From Christensenella sp. UBA1259 (GTDB lineage Bacteria > Bacillota > Clostridia > Christensenellales > Borkfalkiaceae): 6,849 nucleotides of DNA. The number at the start of each line of letters is the position of its first letter. Positions within the stretch are counted from its first letter, which is position 1. The notes beneath the pieces are model-generated. The model ran no database searches. It worked only from the letters and a program-made list of their open reading frames with translations, and had not been told where the DNA came from. Both the position numbers and the translations under genes were made by a program. Shown one piece after another: positions 4,895 through 6,849 of this stretch. The DNA lies in contig DBVR01000041.1 of the NCBI GenBank assembly GCA_002308755.1, positions 1,440 through 8,288 on the forward strand. The letters are read 5' to 3'.

Positions 4895-5944
4895 ATGCTT
4901 TCTTTAACGGTCAACGCGTCTTCAAAATACGATATAACGGTAACGGATACTCTTATCGCTTTCAGAGAAAAATGCGTTCCGTATATGCGCGGCAGAAACG
5001 TCGCCGTTGTTACCGATTCCAACGTAAACGCCCTTTACGGGGACGCGCTTTCGGAATATTTAAGCGATAAAAACGTCTTAAAGATGGTTATTCCCGCGGG
5101 GGAAGACTCTAAAAACGGCGAAAATTACTTTAAAATTCTTAACGCCCTTGCGGAAAACGGTTTCGATCGGGAAGACAGTATCGTCGCTTTCGGCGGCGGG
5201 GTTGTGGGCGACCTTGCGGGGTTTGCCGCTTCGACTTATATGCGGGGCGTAACGCTCATTGCAGTTCCTACCACCATCCTTTCCATGGTGGATTCTTCGG
5301 TGGGCGGAAAGACGGCTATCGACCTTCCCGCTGGCAAGAACCTTTGCGGAACTTTCTACCAGCCGAAAGCGGTTTATATAAATACCGCTTTTATTGACAC
5401 TTTGCCCCGCCGCGAATTTATGTGCGGCGCGGGAGAGATATTAAAGTACGCGCTTTTGTCCGATACCGTCAAAGCGGAAGACTTAAAGGCGGGCGTAAAC
5501 GAAAAACTTATAGTAAAGTGCCTTGAAATAAAGCGGGATATCGTCGAAAAGGACGAAAAGGAAAGGGGCGAACGCGCGCTTCTTAATTTAGGGCACACCG
5601 TAGGGCACGCTCTCGAAAAACTTTACGGGTACAAGGTGTCGCACGGCGAGTGCGTGGTAAAGGGTCTTGCCTTTTCGGTATTCGCGTCGGAAAAACTGTA
5701 CGGCTTAGATAAAAAGACCGTTTCGGATATGGAAAGAACAGTAAATCTGTTGGGGCACGACGTTTCCGCGGGATTTTCCGCCGAAGAAATAGCAAAACTT
5801 ATAGTTTCGGACAAGAAACGCTACGGAGAAAACGTAAACTTTATCGCCTTAAAAGGCGTGGGAGAACCGCGCGTGGAAAAGATTTCTTTAAGCGCGCTCT
5901 ATGAACTTTTAGATGACTATGAACGTAAAAATAACACCCTTTGA
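4895..5944 (+). CDS. aroB: 3-dehydroquinate synthase
   Basis: This 349-residue cytosolic enzyme converts DAHP to 3-dehydroquinate with catalytic NAD and a divalent metal, the second step of the shikimate pathway (EC 4.2.3.4). Visible motifs are VVTDSNVNALYG near the start, IPAGEDSKN (66-74), the NAD-binding GGGVVGDLAGFAASTYMRG (100-118), and VPTTILSMVDSSVGGKTAID with KNLCGTFYQP. The metal ligands are present as Glu181 (GAGEILKYA), His234 (NLGHTVGHALE) and His250 (SHGECV). Length and motif order are normal. The ATG lies one base after the tyrA TAG, with GGAG (4882-4885) in the tyrA tail as ribosome binding site, so translation is probably coupled. The 3' end overlaps the start of aroA. Confidence 0.97.
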   Translation: MLSLTVNASSKYDITVTDTLIAFREKCVPYMRGRNVAVVTDSNVNALYGDALSEYLSDKNVLKMVIPAGEDSKNGENYFKILNALAENGFDREDSIVAFGGGVVGDLAGFAASTYMRGVTLIAVPTTILSMVDSSVGGKTAIDLPAGKNLCGTFYQPKAVYINTAFIDTLPRREFMCGAGEILKYALLSDTVKAEDLKAGVNEKLIVKCLEIKRDIVEKDEKERGERALLNLGHTVGHALEKLYGYKVSHGECVVKGLAFSVFASEKLYGLDKKTVSDMERTVNLLGHDVSAGFSAEEIAKLIVSDKKRYGENVNFIALKGVGEPRVEKISLSALYELLDDYERKNNTL

Positions 5945-6849
5945 CGCTTGCGGGACGGTTTCCGCCCCGCCGTCCAAATCGTTTGCGCACAGACTTATTA
6001 TCGCCGCGCTGCTCTCTGGCGGCGACTGCTTTATAGAAAACGTCGGCGATTCCGAAGACGTTAAAGCCACGGTGTACGCCGTTTCGGCGCTCGGCGCGGA
6101 AGTTAACTACGACGGCAAAAACGTCTACGTCGGAAAGGTAAGCGTTCCTTCTTTTGCCACCGTCGACTGCGTGGAATCGGGTTCGGCTTTAAGGTTTTTT
6201 ATACCCGTCGCGGCGGCGCTCGGCGTTAGCGCCGAGTTTACGGGTACGAAAACCCTTATGTCCCGCCCCACCGACGCTTATAAGAGTTGCTTTTCGGGGC
6301 ACGGCGCAAAGTTCGACGGGAAAAGAGTTTCGGGAAAACTCACCGCGGGAAAGTACGTTCTCGACGCGAGTTTAAGTTCGCAGTACGTTTCGGGACTTCT
6401 TCTCGCGCTCTCCGCCGTAAAGGGCGAAAGCGAGATAGTGCTTACGGGAAAAACGGTAAGTAAAGGTTACACCGATATGACCGCTTATATCCTTAAAAAA
6501 TTCGGCGCGGAAATTTCCGAAATAAAGGGCGGATACAGGATAACGGGCGGAAACTTAAAAGCCCCCGAAAGAATAAGGACCGAAGGCGACTGGTCGGGCG
6601 CGGCGTTCTTTTTATCGCTCGGCGCGATATGCGGCAACGTCAGGGTGAAAGGTCTCGACTTTCCGTCTTTGCAGAAAGATTCGGGGATTCTCGATATCCT
6701 TGAAAAGTTCGGGGCGAAAGTAACCGTTAAAGAAGACTTTATCTCGGTAAAACGCGGCAACCTTACCGCCGTAAAAGATATCGACTGCGAAAACATCCCC
6801 GACCTTGCGCAAGTAATAGCGGCAGTCGCCGCTTACGCCGAAGGCGTTA
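5919..6849 (+). CDS. aroA: 3-phosphoshikimate 1-carboxyvinyltransferase (EPSP synthase), partial at 3' end
   Basis: The first 310 codons of EPSP synthase are present; the family is usually about 420-430 residues, so the window edge removes roughly the last quarter. It transfers the enolpyruvyl group of PEP to shikimate 3-phosphate (EC 2.5.1.19). Active-site landmarks are APPSKSFAHR with Lys20, Ser21 and Arg25; SGSALRF with Arg92; LMSRP with Arg116; LSSQYVSGLL with the Ser-Ser-Gln triplet at 153-155; EGDWSGAAFF (222-231); and IPDLAQ with Asp295. The chosen ATG gives the family's usual distance to the SKS motif and overlaps aroB by 26 bases. An in-frame ATG at 5913 would add two residues. Neither start has a clear Shine-Dalgarno, so translation is probably coupled to aroB. 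No frameshift or internal stop is seen. Confidence 0.95.
   Translation, partial: MNVKITPFDACGTVSAPPSKSFAHRLIIAALLSGGDCFIENVGDSEDVKATVYAVSALGAEVNYDGKNVYVGKVSVPSFATVDCVESGSALRFFIPVAAALGVSAEFTGTKTLMSRPTDAYKSCFSGHGAKFDGKRVSGKLTAGKYVLDASLSSQYVSGLLLALSAVKGESEIVLTGKTVSKGYTDMTAYILKKFGAEISEIKGGYRITGGNLKAPERIRTEGDWSGAAFFLSLGAICGNVRVKGLDFPSLQKDSGILDILEKFGAKVTVKEDFISVKRGNLTAVKDIDCENIPDLAQVIAAVAAYAEGV

Overview
The window looks like chromosomal DNA of a moderate-GC member of the Bacillota, most likely of the class Clostridia. This rests on near-consensus sigma-A type promoters (TTGACA/TATAAT), strong AGGAGG-like ribosome binding sites, tightly packed genes, and the order aroF-tyrA-aroB-aroA with a Thermotoga-like type I-beta DAHP synthase, an order I associate with Clostridia. 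It is an inference: no rRNA or other phylogenetic marker is present.

Left half, minus strand (1-2734). From right to left there is an MscS-family mechanosensitive channel with its own promoter and a lysine-rich tail. A second promoter follows, then two tandem Wzz/CpsC-type polysaccharide chain-length or export regulator genes. The first of these two is split by a single in-frame TAA stop, with the rest of the gene still open in the same frame. The second is intact and starts with GTG behind a near-perfect Shine-Dalgarno inside the end of the first. The pair probably begins an exopolysaccharide or capsule locus that continues beyond the left edge.

Divergent control region (2735-3040). Two back-to-back promoters drive the channel gene leftward and the aromatic operon rightward. 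On the aromatic side, the promoter is followed at once by a 23-codon leader peptide with four Phe and four Tyr codons. A mutually exclusive antiterminator/terminator pair comes next, then the aroF ribosome binding site. This is a complete ribosome-mediated (trp/pheA-type) transcription attenuator in front of DAHP synthase, and it is the most interesting item in the window.

Right half, plus strand (3041-6849). aroF, tyrA, aroB and the first 310 codons of aroA form one operon with overlapping or nearly touching genes. AroF makes DAHP, AroB cyclises it to 3-dehydroquinate, AroA makes EPSP on the way to chorismate, and TyrA takes prephenate towards tyrosine. The attenuator would sense charged tRNA-Phe and tRNA-Tyr supply and set transcription of the whole block. 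AroF also carries an N-terminal ferredoxin-like domain of the kind that mediates allosteric end-product inhibition in related enzymes, so flux appears to be controlled at two levels.
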